This document shows, in pieces, positions 35,713 to 45,061 of a stretch of 64,000 nt of DNA (position 1 is the stretch's first letter; every line of letters starts with the position of its first letter). The notes below the pieces were generated by a model. The model searched no databases. It was given only the letters and a program-made list of their open reading frames with translations, and was not told where the DNA came from. The stretch comes from Diphasiastrum complanatum. Its lineage: Eukaryota > Streptophyta > Lycopodiopsida > Lycopodiales > Lycopodiaceae. Made by a program: the position numbers and the translations under genes. The stretch is taken from assembly GCA_029204225.1 (NCBI GenBank), contig CM055107.1:45787165-45851164 (forward strand), in the 5' to 3' direction.

Positions 35713-36012
35713 TTGAAAATGTCAAAAGAAAAAAATTCTGCTGTTACCTTGTCGTTAGCTTCAACAATGTCATTGCTAGGAGGTGCACCTATCTACAAGG
35801 ATCAACATCAACAAGCATTATCTTGGGATCTTTTTTTGGATGGTGTCGACTACCCATTTGTCAATGCACAAGGTTATCATGAATGGCCACCGGACCCATA
35901 TGGCTATTCAAGCGTCGAGGTTGGTGTCGTGGGACCGCCACCAGTTTTGGTGGGGGATACTGTTGGAGGGTTTGCGGATCCCAAGGCAACCCTAACCCTA
36001 GTTAATAAGTGA
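35713..36012 (+). CDS. NA conserved short ORF, copy 2
   Basis: [20 protein letters not shown] then [20 protein letters not shown]; about 99 codons ending inside LTR2. It differs from the 6615-6983 copy by few residues. Function unknown. Confidence 0.38.
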   Translation: MKMSKEKNSAVTLSLASTMSLLGGAPIYKDQHQQALSWDLFLDGVDYPFVNAQGYHEWPPDPYGYSSVEVGVVGPPPVLVGDTVGGFADPKATLTLVNK

Positions 36013-36677
36013 GAGGGATTTGGCATCCTGCGTGTGTAAGTCCAACCCAATGATCACATAGTTATTTGATTAGTTAAAAGTCAATAAAAGGACTTTAAGC
36101 CTTTTTGCGGAACTTTTAAATGTCGCAGGCCTAAATATCAAGTTAGTGAATAAATAAGAGGTTCCCACCAAAATTGGTTTAAATTCAAATTCAAATTGGT
36201 TTCTTTCCAATTTGTGAATAGAGTTCCCTCCAATTTTTGGAACTTTGGTAGTAATTAGAAACTATAAATAGGGACCAACTCGAGTTGCTCCTCATGTTCC
36301 ATCTTTTCTTCAATACAAGCTGATTGGTTCACTTGTGAAGTGGATGTGGAATGTCCTTGCTCTTCTTCTTTCCTCCATCTCTCATGCTTTCTTTGGATTT
36401 ATCAATTGTTGGATCTGATCATTATTGGGATTGCTATTTCTTATGCTTTTTGTGAGAGAGAAAGGGAGAGAGAAAAGAGTAAGTTTCTATCATTGTTGTG
36501 GATTTAGGATTAATGGAAGTAGGGTTAATGGATGTAGTGTTAATGGATGTAGTGTTAATGCTTAGTGTTAATGGATGTTAGTGTTAGATCCTCCATTCAT
36601 GTTGAAATCTGAACTATACTATCGCTCTCATGGGAACGAACCTACGCGTGACAATTAACTCCGTCTCTATGATGCTA
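35961..36677 (+). repeat. NA-2 LTR2 (3'-truncated)
   Basis: Begins TGTTGGAGGG and ends 'gatgcta|taattttt', the identical deletion junction seen at 6428. Confidence 0.88.
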
Positions 36678-36865
36678 TAATTTTTATTGGATTCCGTTCA
36701 GTATTGGGCAAATTACAAAATTTTGAAGTTGGCAACAAAATTCGGTAAACTTGTCAAAAACCAGAAACTTCCAGATTCGTTTTTTTTTTCTGTCCTGTTT
36801 GATTCATTTTTCGCCCAACCTTCTATTCTCTATAATTCCATCTGAATAGCTAGAGTTGTAGAGAA

Positions 36866-37231
36866 TTGAAAGGGCTTTCTGGAAATATAATTGTTTTCTC
36901 ATTTCGTTACATATTGAGAAAGTTACAAAATTTTGAAAATGTCAAAAAAAAAAAATTTGCAGTTACCTTGTCGTTAGCTTCAACAATGTCATTGCTAGCA
37001 GGTGCACCTATCTACAAGGATCAACATCAACAAGCATTATCTTGGGATCTTTTTTTGGATGGTGTCGACTACCCATTTGTCAATGCACAAGGTTATCATG
37101 AATGGCCACCGGACCCATATGGCTATTCAAGCGTCGAGGTTGGTGTCGTGGGACCGCCACTAGTTTTGGTGGGGGATACTGTTGGAGGGTTCGCAGATCC
37201 CAAGGCAACCCTAACCCTAGTTAGTAAGTGA
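36866..37231 (+). CDS. NA conserved short ORF, copy 3
   Basis: 121 codons, almost identical to 6615-6983 (one Lys/Arg difference region after NFENVKKK). Confidence 0.38.
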   Translation: MKGLSGNIIVFSFRYILRKLQNFENVKKKKFAVTLSLASTMSLLAGAPIYKDQHQQALSWDLFLDGVDYPFVNAQGYHEWPPDPYGYSSVEVGVVGPPLVLVGDTVGGFADPKATLTLVSK

Positions 37232-37942
37232 GAGGGATTTGGCACCCTCCTGCGTGTGTAAGTCCAACCCGATGATCACATAGTTATTTGATTAAATAGA
37301 ATGTTAATAAAAGGACTTTAGGCCTATTTTGCGGGACTTTTAATGTCGTAGGCCTAAATGTCAAGTTAGTGAATAAATAATAGGTTCCCACCAAAATTGG
37401 TTTAAATTCAAATTCAAATAGGTTTCCCTCCAATTTGTGAATAGGATTCCCTCCAATTTTTGGAACTTTGGTAGTAATTAGAAACTATAAATAGGGACCA
37501 ACTCGAGTTGCTCCTCATGTTCCATCTTTTCTTCAATACAAGCTGATTGGTTCACTTGTGAAGTGGATGTAGAATGTCCTTGCTCTTCTTCTTTCCTCCA
37601 TCTCTCATGCTTTCTTTGGATTTATCAATTGTTGGATCTGATCATTATTGGGATTGCTATTTCTTATGCTTTTTGTGAGAAAGAAAGGGAGAGAGAGAAG
37701 AGTAAGTTTCTATTATTGTTGTGGATTTAGGGTTAATGGAAGTAGGGTTAACGGATGTAGTGTTAATGGATGTAATGTTAATGGATGTTAGTGTTAGATC
37801 TTCCATTCCATTCATGTTGAAATCTGAACTATACTATCGCTCTCATGGGAACGAACCTACGCGTGACAACTAACTCCGTCTCTATGATGCTAGATTGACT
37901 AGATCTTGGATTCAGGTTAGGCAAGGAAAAAAACCCACTACA
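37180..37942 (+). repeat. NA-2 LTR3
   Basis: TGTTGGAGGGTTCGC…AAAACCCACTACA. It retains the 23 bp missing from 6932-7671 and is followed by the same copia junction 'cctcgcaaactgaag'. Confidence 0.88.
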
Positions 37943-38916
37943 CCTCGCAAACTGAAGAGCTTGGCTTAACAACTGGAAGCCCCTCCACCATATGATGCTG
38001 GTTCAACACCTGCATGCTTTGGTAGCCAAGATGTCCATACCTCTCATGTCACAACCTATCCACATCCCTTCCTTTTGCTGTATAAGCATGCTGACTAGGG
38101 ATAGAAGTATATAACCTGTATAGATTATCTTCCTGCAATCCTTTGGCCACAACCTTCATATTATCACTCAAGTCCAACACAAGACAAGAAGTAGCATCAA
38201 ATTCTACTTTCATATTTTGTTGAGTGATAGCTCCTACTGAAAGAAGATTTTTAGCAAGTCCTGGTACATATAAGACATTCTTAATGACTTTGACTTCTCC
38301 TGATGGAAGCTTTACAGGCACTGTGCCCTTTCTCTTGAGCTTATGTGTTGAGTTGTCACCTAGGCACACCTCTCGTCCATCACAAATCCCCACAAAGGTA
38401 TCAAACCAATCCCTATGAGGGGGGGGTCATGTGCTTTGAAGCACCTGAGTCAATGTACCAACCACCTGTTGTAGCTTGTGAGGCCAATGCAATAGAAAAT
38501 AACTCAGGTTGCCTTATGTCACTCTACAACAACAATCTCAACAACATTTCCTCCCTGCTTCTTTGTGCCCTTCTTTTGCTCTGCAAGCTTCTTCCTGCAC
38601 TCAAAAACAAAGTGTGCATATTTACCACAGTAATTGCAATTCCCCTTCCTTCGAGGTGTGGAAGAAGTACTCGAGGAGGATTGTGCTTCTGACATCTGCA
38701 AGTTCTCCATTCCTTGCTCAAGTGTTTGTGGTGCTCCTTTGTTCTTGCCTTTATCTTTCTTCTTATCCTTGGCTAGATTTTGCTTCTTCTTAGAAGCAAA
38801 GACATGCTCCTGGAAATCTTCCCTCTTGGAGAGATTAACTCTCCTCATCTCCTCCTGGAACAAGAGACCATAGACTTCTTCATAGGTAGGGATCATTTCC
38901 CTCATAGACATCATCA
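37943..38916 (-). pseudogene. Copia fragment carried inside NA-2 (gag end to pre-integrase)
   Basis: Antisense copia-1 sequence, near-identical to 7672-8648. It contains pre-integrase ([20 protein letters not shown]), zinc knuckle [14 protein letters not shown] and gag ([20 protein letters not shown]). It stops abruptly at 'gacatcatcat|ttcgttac', joining NA interior through a short shared 'tcatt'. The G/C run is 8 bases, against 11 in copia-1 and copia-2. Confidence 0.9.
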
Positions 38917-38947
38917 TTTCGTTACATATTGAGGAAGTTACAAATTT

Positions 38948-39247
38948 TTGAAAATGTCAAAAAAAAAAAATTCTGCTGTTACCTTGTCGTTAGCTTCAAC
39001 AATGTCATTGCTAGGAGGTGCACCTATCTACAAGGATCAACATCAACAAGCATTATCTTGGGATCTTTTTTTGAATGGTGTCGACTACCCATTTGTCAAT
39101 GCACAAGGTTATCATGAATGGCCACCGGACCCATATGGCTATTCAAGCGTCGAGGTTGGTGTCGTGGGACCGCCACCAGTTTTGGTGGGGGATACCGTTG
39201 GAGGGTTTGCGGATCCCAAGGCAACCCTAACCCTAGTTAATAAGTGA
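38948..39247 (+). CDS. NA conserved short ORF, copy 4
   Basis: 99 codons, [20 protein letters not shown] onward; one Asp to Asn change (FLNGVDYPF). Unknown function. Confidence 0.38.
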   Translation: MKMSKKKNSAVTLSLASTMSLLGGAPIYKDQHQQALSWDLFLNGVDYPFVNAQGYHEWPPDPYGYSSVEVGVVGPPPVLVGDTVGGFADPKATLTLVNK

Positions 39248-39944
39248 GAGGGATTTGGCATCCTGCGTGTGTAAGTCCAACCCAATGATCACATAGTTAT
39301 TTGATTAGTTAAAAGTCAATAAAAAGACTTTAAGCCTTTTTGCGGAACTTTTAAATGTCGCAGGCCTAAATATCAAGTTAGTGAATAAATAAGAGGTTCC
39401 CACCAAAATTGGTTTAAATTCAAATTCAAATTGGTTTCCCTCCAATTTGTGAATAGACTTCCCTCCAATTTTTGGAACTTTGGTAGTAATTAGAAACTAT
39501 AAATAGGGACCAACTCGAGTTGCTCCTCATGTTCATTTTCTCATTTCAATAAAGCAGATTGGTTCTCTTCAGAAATGGATTGATGAATGTCCTTGCTCCT
39601 CCTCTCTTCTCCTCCATTTCTCATGCTTTCTTTGTGTTTGCTAATTGTTGGATCTGTTCATTATTGGGATTGCTATTTCTTATGTTTTTTGTGAGAGAGA
39701 AAGGGAGAGAGAGAAGAATAAATTTCTATCATTGTTGTGGATTTAGGGTTAATGGAAGTAGGGTTAATGGATGTAGTGTTAATGTTTAGTGTTAATGGAT
39801 GCTAGTGTTAGATCTTCCATTCATGTTGAACTATACTATCGCTCTCATGGGAACAAACCTACGCGTGACAACTAACTCCGTCTCTTTGATGCTAGATTGA
39901 CTAGATCTTGGATTCAAGTTAGGCAAGGAAAGAAACCCACTACA
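39196..39944 (+). repeat. NA-2 LTR4 (3' LTR, 749 bp)
   Basis: Starts CGTTGGAGGG (first T of TG changed) after GGTGGGGGATAC, and ends AAACCCACTACA. Confidence 0.88.
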
Positions 39945-41153
39945 CGTCATCACGAAGAACCCTTCAAGATGACTGAACCGGAAGCACGACATACAATATT
40001 ACTCATGAATATTTTGTCTAGCAAGATCAATATTTCATTAGGAGAGTTCCTAAAGTTGGTGCCAAAAGCAAAAGAAGTGTTAGCGCAAAAGTTAGCTCAA
40101 GAAGAACCAGAAGTCCATCAGGAGCCGCTTGTTTGTGCTGGATTTGAAGAATCTAAAGATGTACTCCATGTTGGAGCCGCTTGGAAAAGTGAACAAAAGA
40201 ATATCACTCTGCCGATACAACATAGACAATTTTCTAAAAAAGCAGCCGTGGTAGATGGCGGTTCAGGAGTTAACCTGATTTCTACAAAGCTATGTACAAA
40301 ATGGGGCCTTACAAAGATTAAGTCTATTACTTTTGCTATTAAGCTAGCTGATCAAATGACAGTTCGTCCACGAGGAATGGTGGAAGATATACCTGTCAGG
40401 ATTGTAGGAGTACAGTTCATCATTACTTTCGTCGTGATGGACTTACCAAAAGCACCAAATGTCTACCGAGTTCTATTAGGACGTCCATGGTTACGAGTTG
40501 CGCAAGTTATTCATAACTGGGGTACCGGAAAAATCACTTTTGAAAATCATGAACGTGCAGTTAAAGTTGATCTTACGACTTGGACTATCAAACCAGTGGT
40601 TCAAAAAGCGGATGACGATTCATCAACAACGGATCACACTTGTGATCGACCAGAGAAAAAATTGGGAGTTCACTACGATTCTCAAACGGATACTATCAAT
40701 TGGAATGAAGATCTTGCAACAATTGATTGTACAACAGGATATATGTGTCAACAAGATATTCAATCAACAGAATGGGGCACCTATGCCTACAAAGTAATGC
40801 CGTTTGGACTCTGTAATGCACCAAGTTCATTCCAAAGAGTAATACAATTTGCTTTTAAAGATTATCTGCAGAATTTTTTTGAAATTTACTTGGACGACTT
40901 GGGAGTCCATAGTACAGATACAGACCACCTGGATCGATTGGAGAAAGTATTTGAAAGATGCCGCAAATATCAGATTTCTCTAAATCCAGAAAAATGCCAG
41001 ATATGCGTTTCGCACGGAGTTGTGCTTGGACATGTGATATCAAGACATGGTATTGCCACCGATTATTCTAAGATCAAAGTTATTGTGGAATTGCCACCGC
41101 CAGCAACAATTCGAGGAGTTTATGTGTTTATGGGTCATGCAAACTACTATTGA
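39945..41153 (+). pseudogene. gypsy-2 gag-protease and partial RT
   Basis: The open frame encodes EEPFKMTEPEARHTILLMN and ISLGEFLKLVPKAKEV. The protease follows: AAVVDGGSGVNLISTKLC, with DGG in place of the usual DTG/DSG, and VYRVLLGRPWLRVAQ. After VDLTTWTIKPVVQK the RT fingers are missing. RT resumes at STEWGTYAYKVMPFGLCNAP with the catalytic IYLDDLGVHS and ISLNPEKCQICV. The frame ends at HANYY-stop. Confidence 0.87.
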
Positions 41154-41663
41154 ATTTTTATTATCTTCTTTGCGGATTTAGCACGACCTATATACAAATT
41201 AACTGTTGTTCCTAATTGGACAGTAGAGGTGTTAGAAGCCTTTCAAAAGTTAAAAAAAGCATTAACTTCAGCACCAATACTGCGTTTTCCAGTTTGGACA
41301 ATAGAGTTTCATGTTCATACGGATGCCTCAAAATATGCCATTGGATCAGTTTTGACGCAGCCAGGTGACTATAAGAAGGATTATCCTATACGATTTGCAA
41401 GCAGACACACAGATCCACAGAAGAATTATTCGACAACAAAACGTGAAGCACTAGCCATGATTTTTTCTGTTCAAAAATTTCGTCACTACCTCATGGAAAT
41501 GCACTTTACATTTTATACGGATCATCAACCGTTACTTTACTTGGTAAACAAAACATGCAATACTGGACGTGTTGCAAGATGGTTATTATTATTGACTGAA
41601 TTTGACTTTCAAATTCTGGTTCAAAAGGGAAAGCAACGTTATCTAGCCGATCACGTTTCGTGA
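41154..41663 (+). pseudogene. gypsy-2 RT end and RNase H
   Basis: AFQKLKKALTSAPILRFPVW, then RNase H with FHVHTDASKYAIGSVLTQPG, TKREALAMIFSVQKFRHYLM and FTFYTDHQPLLYLVN. It ends at ADHVS-stop, where relatives read ADHLSR. Confidence 0.87.
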
Positions 41664-42064
41664 ATTGAATCTGCACCCGTTAATACTGAAGTGGATGATG
41701 AACTGCTAGATGTTGCGTTGTTCTATGTTGAAGTAGTACCTGAGTGGGCAGCAGAGATTGTTGAGTACCTGATGCTAGGGCAACCGAATGACTCCTTGAC
41801 AAAAGTAAAGAAAAGACAATTGATTCATAAAGCTCAACCTTATCAATCAATTGCAGGACAATTGTACCGTTGTGGATCAGATGATATTTTACGGAGATGT
41901 GTTTTACCGTATGAAGTACCAGATTTAATCATGTTTTCACATGATGGCATGGATGGAGGACACTTCTCTACAAATATTACTATTTGCAAACTTTTGCAAT
42001 CCGGTTGTTGGTGGCCTACGCTTCATAAGGACACAAAAATTTTTATTTAGACATGTGATGTTTG
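41664..42064 (+). pseudogene. gypsy-2 integrase N-terminal zinc finger
   Basis: VDDELLDVALFYVEVVPEWA and SHDGMDGGHFSTNITICKLL, then GCWWPTLHKDTKIFI-stop-TCDVC. The HHCC finger is recognisable, but the catalytic core does not follow. The sequence switches to an antisense unit at 42049-42075. Confidence 0.83.
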
Positions 42065-43534
42065 CGTGTGTCCCATAGTTGGTTCACCTTGTCCAAGACT
42101 TGTTGCAAGGACTTTGTAGTGTCTTCCAGCTGCTTTTGGGACTCCAGGATGATCTTCTCTTGTTTGGCCACAATGTTTTCGAAATTTCGCTTTTCGACTT
42201 CCCTTTCCAATGGTCTGACTTTTTCTTGGCTGCTTCTCCTTTTCTGGCTCGTCGTTGCTGATTTCCATCAAGTCCGCAACATCAAAATATTGCGACATGT
42301 CCAGTGTGTGGACTTGTTGGGCCTGTGGTTGTTGAGCCGCTTCTGTGTCCTAGAGACTGGATATCCCCACTCCTCCCCCTCCCAAAACTTGTGCCAGTGG
42401 TGATGTTGGTGGCGTTGGTATAGTAATCAGTGTGGGTGGGGTGGTGGCTTCATCTGGCTGACTTGTGACTTGAGGTACTGTTGTGTCAGGTGCTAGTGTT
42501 GAGGTAGTTGCTCCATCACCTCCGTCGATGACATGTGAGGGTGACGAGTGTTGTTATGATGCTATTGACGAGCTGCCACCATCTGACGTGGAACCATGTG
42601 AAACTGATCCCAGCGGTGATGTGCTCCCAGCTTGAAGCTTCCTTTTTCTTTTTTGCCTTGTGTCTAGCAATTGGGCTTTTGAAGTATCTGCCTGTTGAGC
42701 TCCGAAAGCTGCAGCTGTTTGTGGATCCTGTGGTGGGCTTCTTGGCTTCTATACCAAAGGGAGGATACTGGTATTGACTCGTTTAGCCTGGGATCCCAAT
42801 GGTGAAGTTGTTTTTGAATGTGCACGCTTGGACTTTTTTTACTCAATGGGAATGTCCCATGTCTTGTCCGCAAGCTGCAGATGTTGTTGAAACTTTGGCC
42901 CATTCTGTACTTGGTGAAGAGTGATATCTGTCATCAGATATCCCAATATTGTGATGGGCTGCTTGTTCTTAATTCCCTCATGAAGACAATTCAAAACAAA
43001 CTGTGCCCAATCATAGAGGTTCTGGGCATGCAGTCGTGAATCTGCCATCATGTGAAACATGGACATGGGTGTGCATCTGGTGAGATATGCACATGCTGCT
43101 TGAAGTTGCTTGTCATTGATTGCTTCCAGCCTGTACCCATCCTTATTCTTCCACTTGGTCACAAAGGGATCAATGTACTTGAAATATGCCGTTTGCTCTA
43201 TCTTTTGGAGTGTCCTTGTGACAGTGTTTGGTCCTCGTGGGAACCCATAAGGTTGCAAGTCAGCTGCCGCAAAAGATACGTTATAGACATAATTCCTGAT
43301 AGGGGGAACTATGATTTGACATGATCTTGCCGTGGTATGATAATTGGCATATGCCATGTGTACCGGATATGGGCTTTGATAACCTGTCAAGACAGGGACC
43401 TGAAATTCGATTTCCTTGAAGGACTCCGTCTGCTGGTACCAAGTCTGCATCTCCGTAAGGTCTAACTTGCATAGCTGGATGTTGAGCTTGCTTTCTTCGG
43501 GATCATCAGAACTTGAACTGGGATTGGACGACAT
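42049..43534 (-). CDS. Unrecognised ORF downstream of gypsy-3 pol (broken in its second half)
   Basis: MSSNPSSSSDDPEESKLNIQ begins an uninterrupted 231-codon domain (43534-42839) with LTEMQTWYQQTESFKEIEF, TRTLQKIEQTAYFKYIDPF and NLYDWAQFVLNCLHEGIKN. After a stop (probably CAA to TAA) come a basic KKSKRAHSK stretch and a Pro/Thr/Ser/Gln-rich linker. The end is a predicted coiled coil (EVEKRNFENIVAKQEKIILE, then SQKQLEDTTKSLQQVLDKVN) that terminates near 42049. Two frame changes and a second stop occur in the linker. No zinc knuckle, protease or RT motif is seen. It lies on the same strand as gypsy-3 and after its integrase, where extra or env-like ORFs occur in Athila/Tat-type elements. I do not recognise the family. 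Confidence 0.5.
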
Positions 43535-43569
43535 GGTGGGAAAATGAAAGAAGATTCTGAAAAAACTGG

Positions 43570-44165
43570 TTCGGTTGAGAGGTGAGACAGTGGAAAGGGC
43601 GTCGGTTGAGATTTGAAGGGCTGGGCTCCGGTTGAGATGTGAAGGGAGTACTTCGGTTGAGATCTGAAGGAGTGGGCTTCGGTTGAGATGGGAAAGGAGG
43701 ACTTCGGTCGCATTTTGAAGGAGGGGACTCCGGTCGAGATGGGAACTGGAGGACTTCGGTTAAGTTTTGAAGGAGGGGGCTCCAGTTGAGATGGGAAGTG
43801 GAGGACTTCAGTCGAGTTTTGAAGGAGTGGACTCCGGTTGAGATGGGAAGTGGAGGACTTCGGTCGAGTTTTGAAGGAGTGGGCTCTGGTTGAGATGGGA
43901 AAGGAGGACTTCGGTCGAGTTTTGAAGGAGGGGGAACCGATTGAGATGGGAAGTGGAGGACTTCGGTTGAGTTTTGAAGGAGGGGGGCTCCGGTTGAGAT
44001 GAGAAGTGGAGGACTTCAGTTGAGTTTTGAAGGAGTGGGCTCCAGTTGAGATGGGAAGTGGAGGACTCCGGTCAAGTTTTGAAGGAGTGGGCTCCAGTTG
44101 AGATGGGAAGTGGAGGACTTCGATTGAGTTTTGAAGGAGTGAGCTCCAGTTGAGATGGGAAGTGG
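43570..44165 (-). repeat. 52-bp minisatellite, about 11 copies, a dimer of ~26-bp units
   Basis: 'gaggactt' recurs at 43697, 43749, 43801, 43853 and 43904 (period 51-52). Each unit has two related halves: 'ggttgagatgggaagtggag' + 'gacttc', and 'ggttgagttttgaaggagtg' + 'ggctcc'. The array lies only ~40 bp upstream of the ATG of the unrecognised ORF. Confidence 0.92.
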
Positions 44166-44493
44166 CGGTGCAGAATGGTTCGGAAAGTGTTTGGGGAGTG
44201 ATGTATGAAAGGGTTTGGAAAGTGAGATATGTGGAAGATGGTTGTGTTGGATAGAACGGTGTGGGTGGTAAGTGAAATAGGATGATGGAAAGGAGGGTGA
44301 ATAGAGTGAGGTCGAGTTAAGAAAAATAGGGAGTCGAATAGGAGCAAGTGGAGGTGTTTGACAATGGTTGTAATGTTATGGATGTGGATTTGTGAGAAAT
44401 GAAACGAGTTGAACGTATATGATTTGTGATAGTGATCCAGGATTGGTCACAATAGCAAGAAGATCGTCGCAGATCATCGTCTGATAGAACCAC
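44166..44493. other. Spacer between the two minisatellites
   Basis: AT-rich, no clear repeats. Contains 'gttcggaaagtgtttgg' and 'gggtttggaaagtgag' words. Confidence 0.4.
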
Positions 44494-44690
44494 TTCTGTC
44501 GAGATTCGATAGGACTGCTCCGGTCGAGATCTGAAGAAAGGCTTCGGTCGAGATCTGACAAACCGCTTCGGTCGAGATTTGACAGGACTGCTCCGGTCGA
44601 GATCTGAAGGAAGGCTCCGGTCGAGATCTGACAGAAGTGCTTTGGTCGAGATTTGACAGGAGCATGTCAGTTGAGATTTGAGAAAATCTC
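44494..44690 (-). repeat. Second minisatellite, ~24-26-bp units sharing the CGGTCGAGAT core
   Basis: About seven units of the form 'cggtcgagatctgacagaag' with varying ends. It shares the 'cggt[ct]gag' core with the 52-bp array, so both probably descend from one ancestral ~26-bp unit that expanded twice. Confidence 0.85.
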
Positions 44691-45061
44691 ATGATGCATA
44701 AATGGATCTGTTTGATGCAAGTGAAGAACTCCAAAGAAAATAGGACTGTAGCTCAGAGTAAAAGTTCTTATGAAAGAGGTGTATCTCCAAGAATGTTGGT
44801 TACCCTGAGATACGAGTGAGACAGAGGTGAGGTTGCCGAAGTGTGAGAATGATTTCCTAAGGTGTAGCCTATCAGTTGTCGATCTAGAACATCCACGACC
44901 CATGAGTATGAATAGAAGAAAAAGGAAAATACATAGAATTGTAATGATATGAAGTATAAACAAGGAGCGAGGTGAACAATAGGCATGAAAAATGAGATGT
45001 ACAAGGAAAGGAATAAAATAACATTAAAATGATATATATATTTTTTTTTCATCAAGGGAAA

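Larger units (their letters stand above)
34226..39944 (+). mobile_element. Composite non-autonomous LTR element (NA-2) with four LTR copies
   Basis: Order: LTR1 34226-34963; interior 34964-35960; LTR2 (3'-truncated) 35961-36677; interior 36678-37179; LTR3 37180-37942; antisense copia fragment 37943-38916; interior end 38917-39195; LTR4 39196-39944. The outer ends are TGTTGG…CCCACTACA. Flanking 5-mers are CATCA (34221-34225) and CGTCA (39945-39949), a target duplication with one CpG-type change. The block 35961-38916 is nearly identical to 5708-8648, including the same truncated-LTR junction and the same LTR/copia junction. Confidence 0.88.
33812..42064 (+). mobile_element. gypsy-2: Ty3/gypsy element split by a composite NA insertion
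   Basis: Plus-strand gag end (33812-34225) continues at 39945 into protease, RT, RNase H and the integrase zinc finger, ending near 42064. Removing 34226-39944 and one target duplicate restores an open frame (…NDQLHH|HEEPFK…) that matches the uninterrupted relative at 63530-63560 (…NVRIHHQEEPEAPR). The element is of the same lineage as gypsy-3 and gypsy-4. It has two in-frame stops and an internal deletion in RT, and the integrase core is missing. Confidence 0.88.

Noticed and set aside
43570-44165. Regular array that could be mistaken for a CRISPR array
   Set aside because: There are no unique spacers; the whole 52-bp unit repeats and the halves are related. It is a minisatellite in a plant genome.
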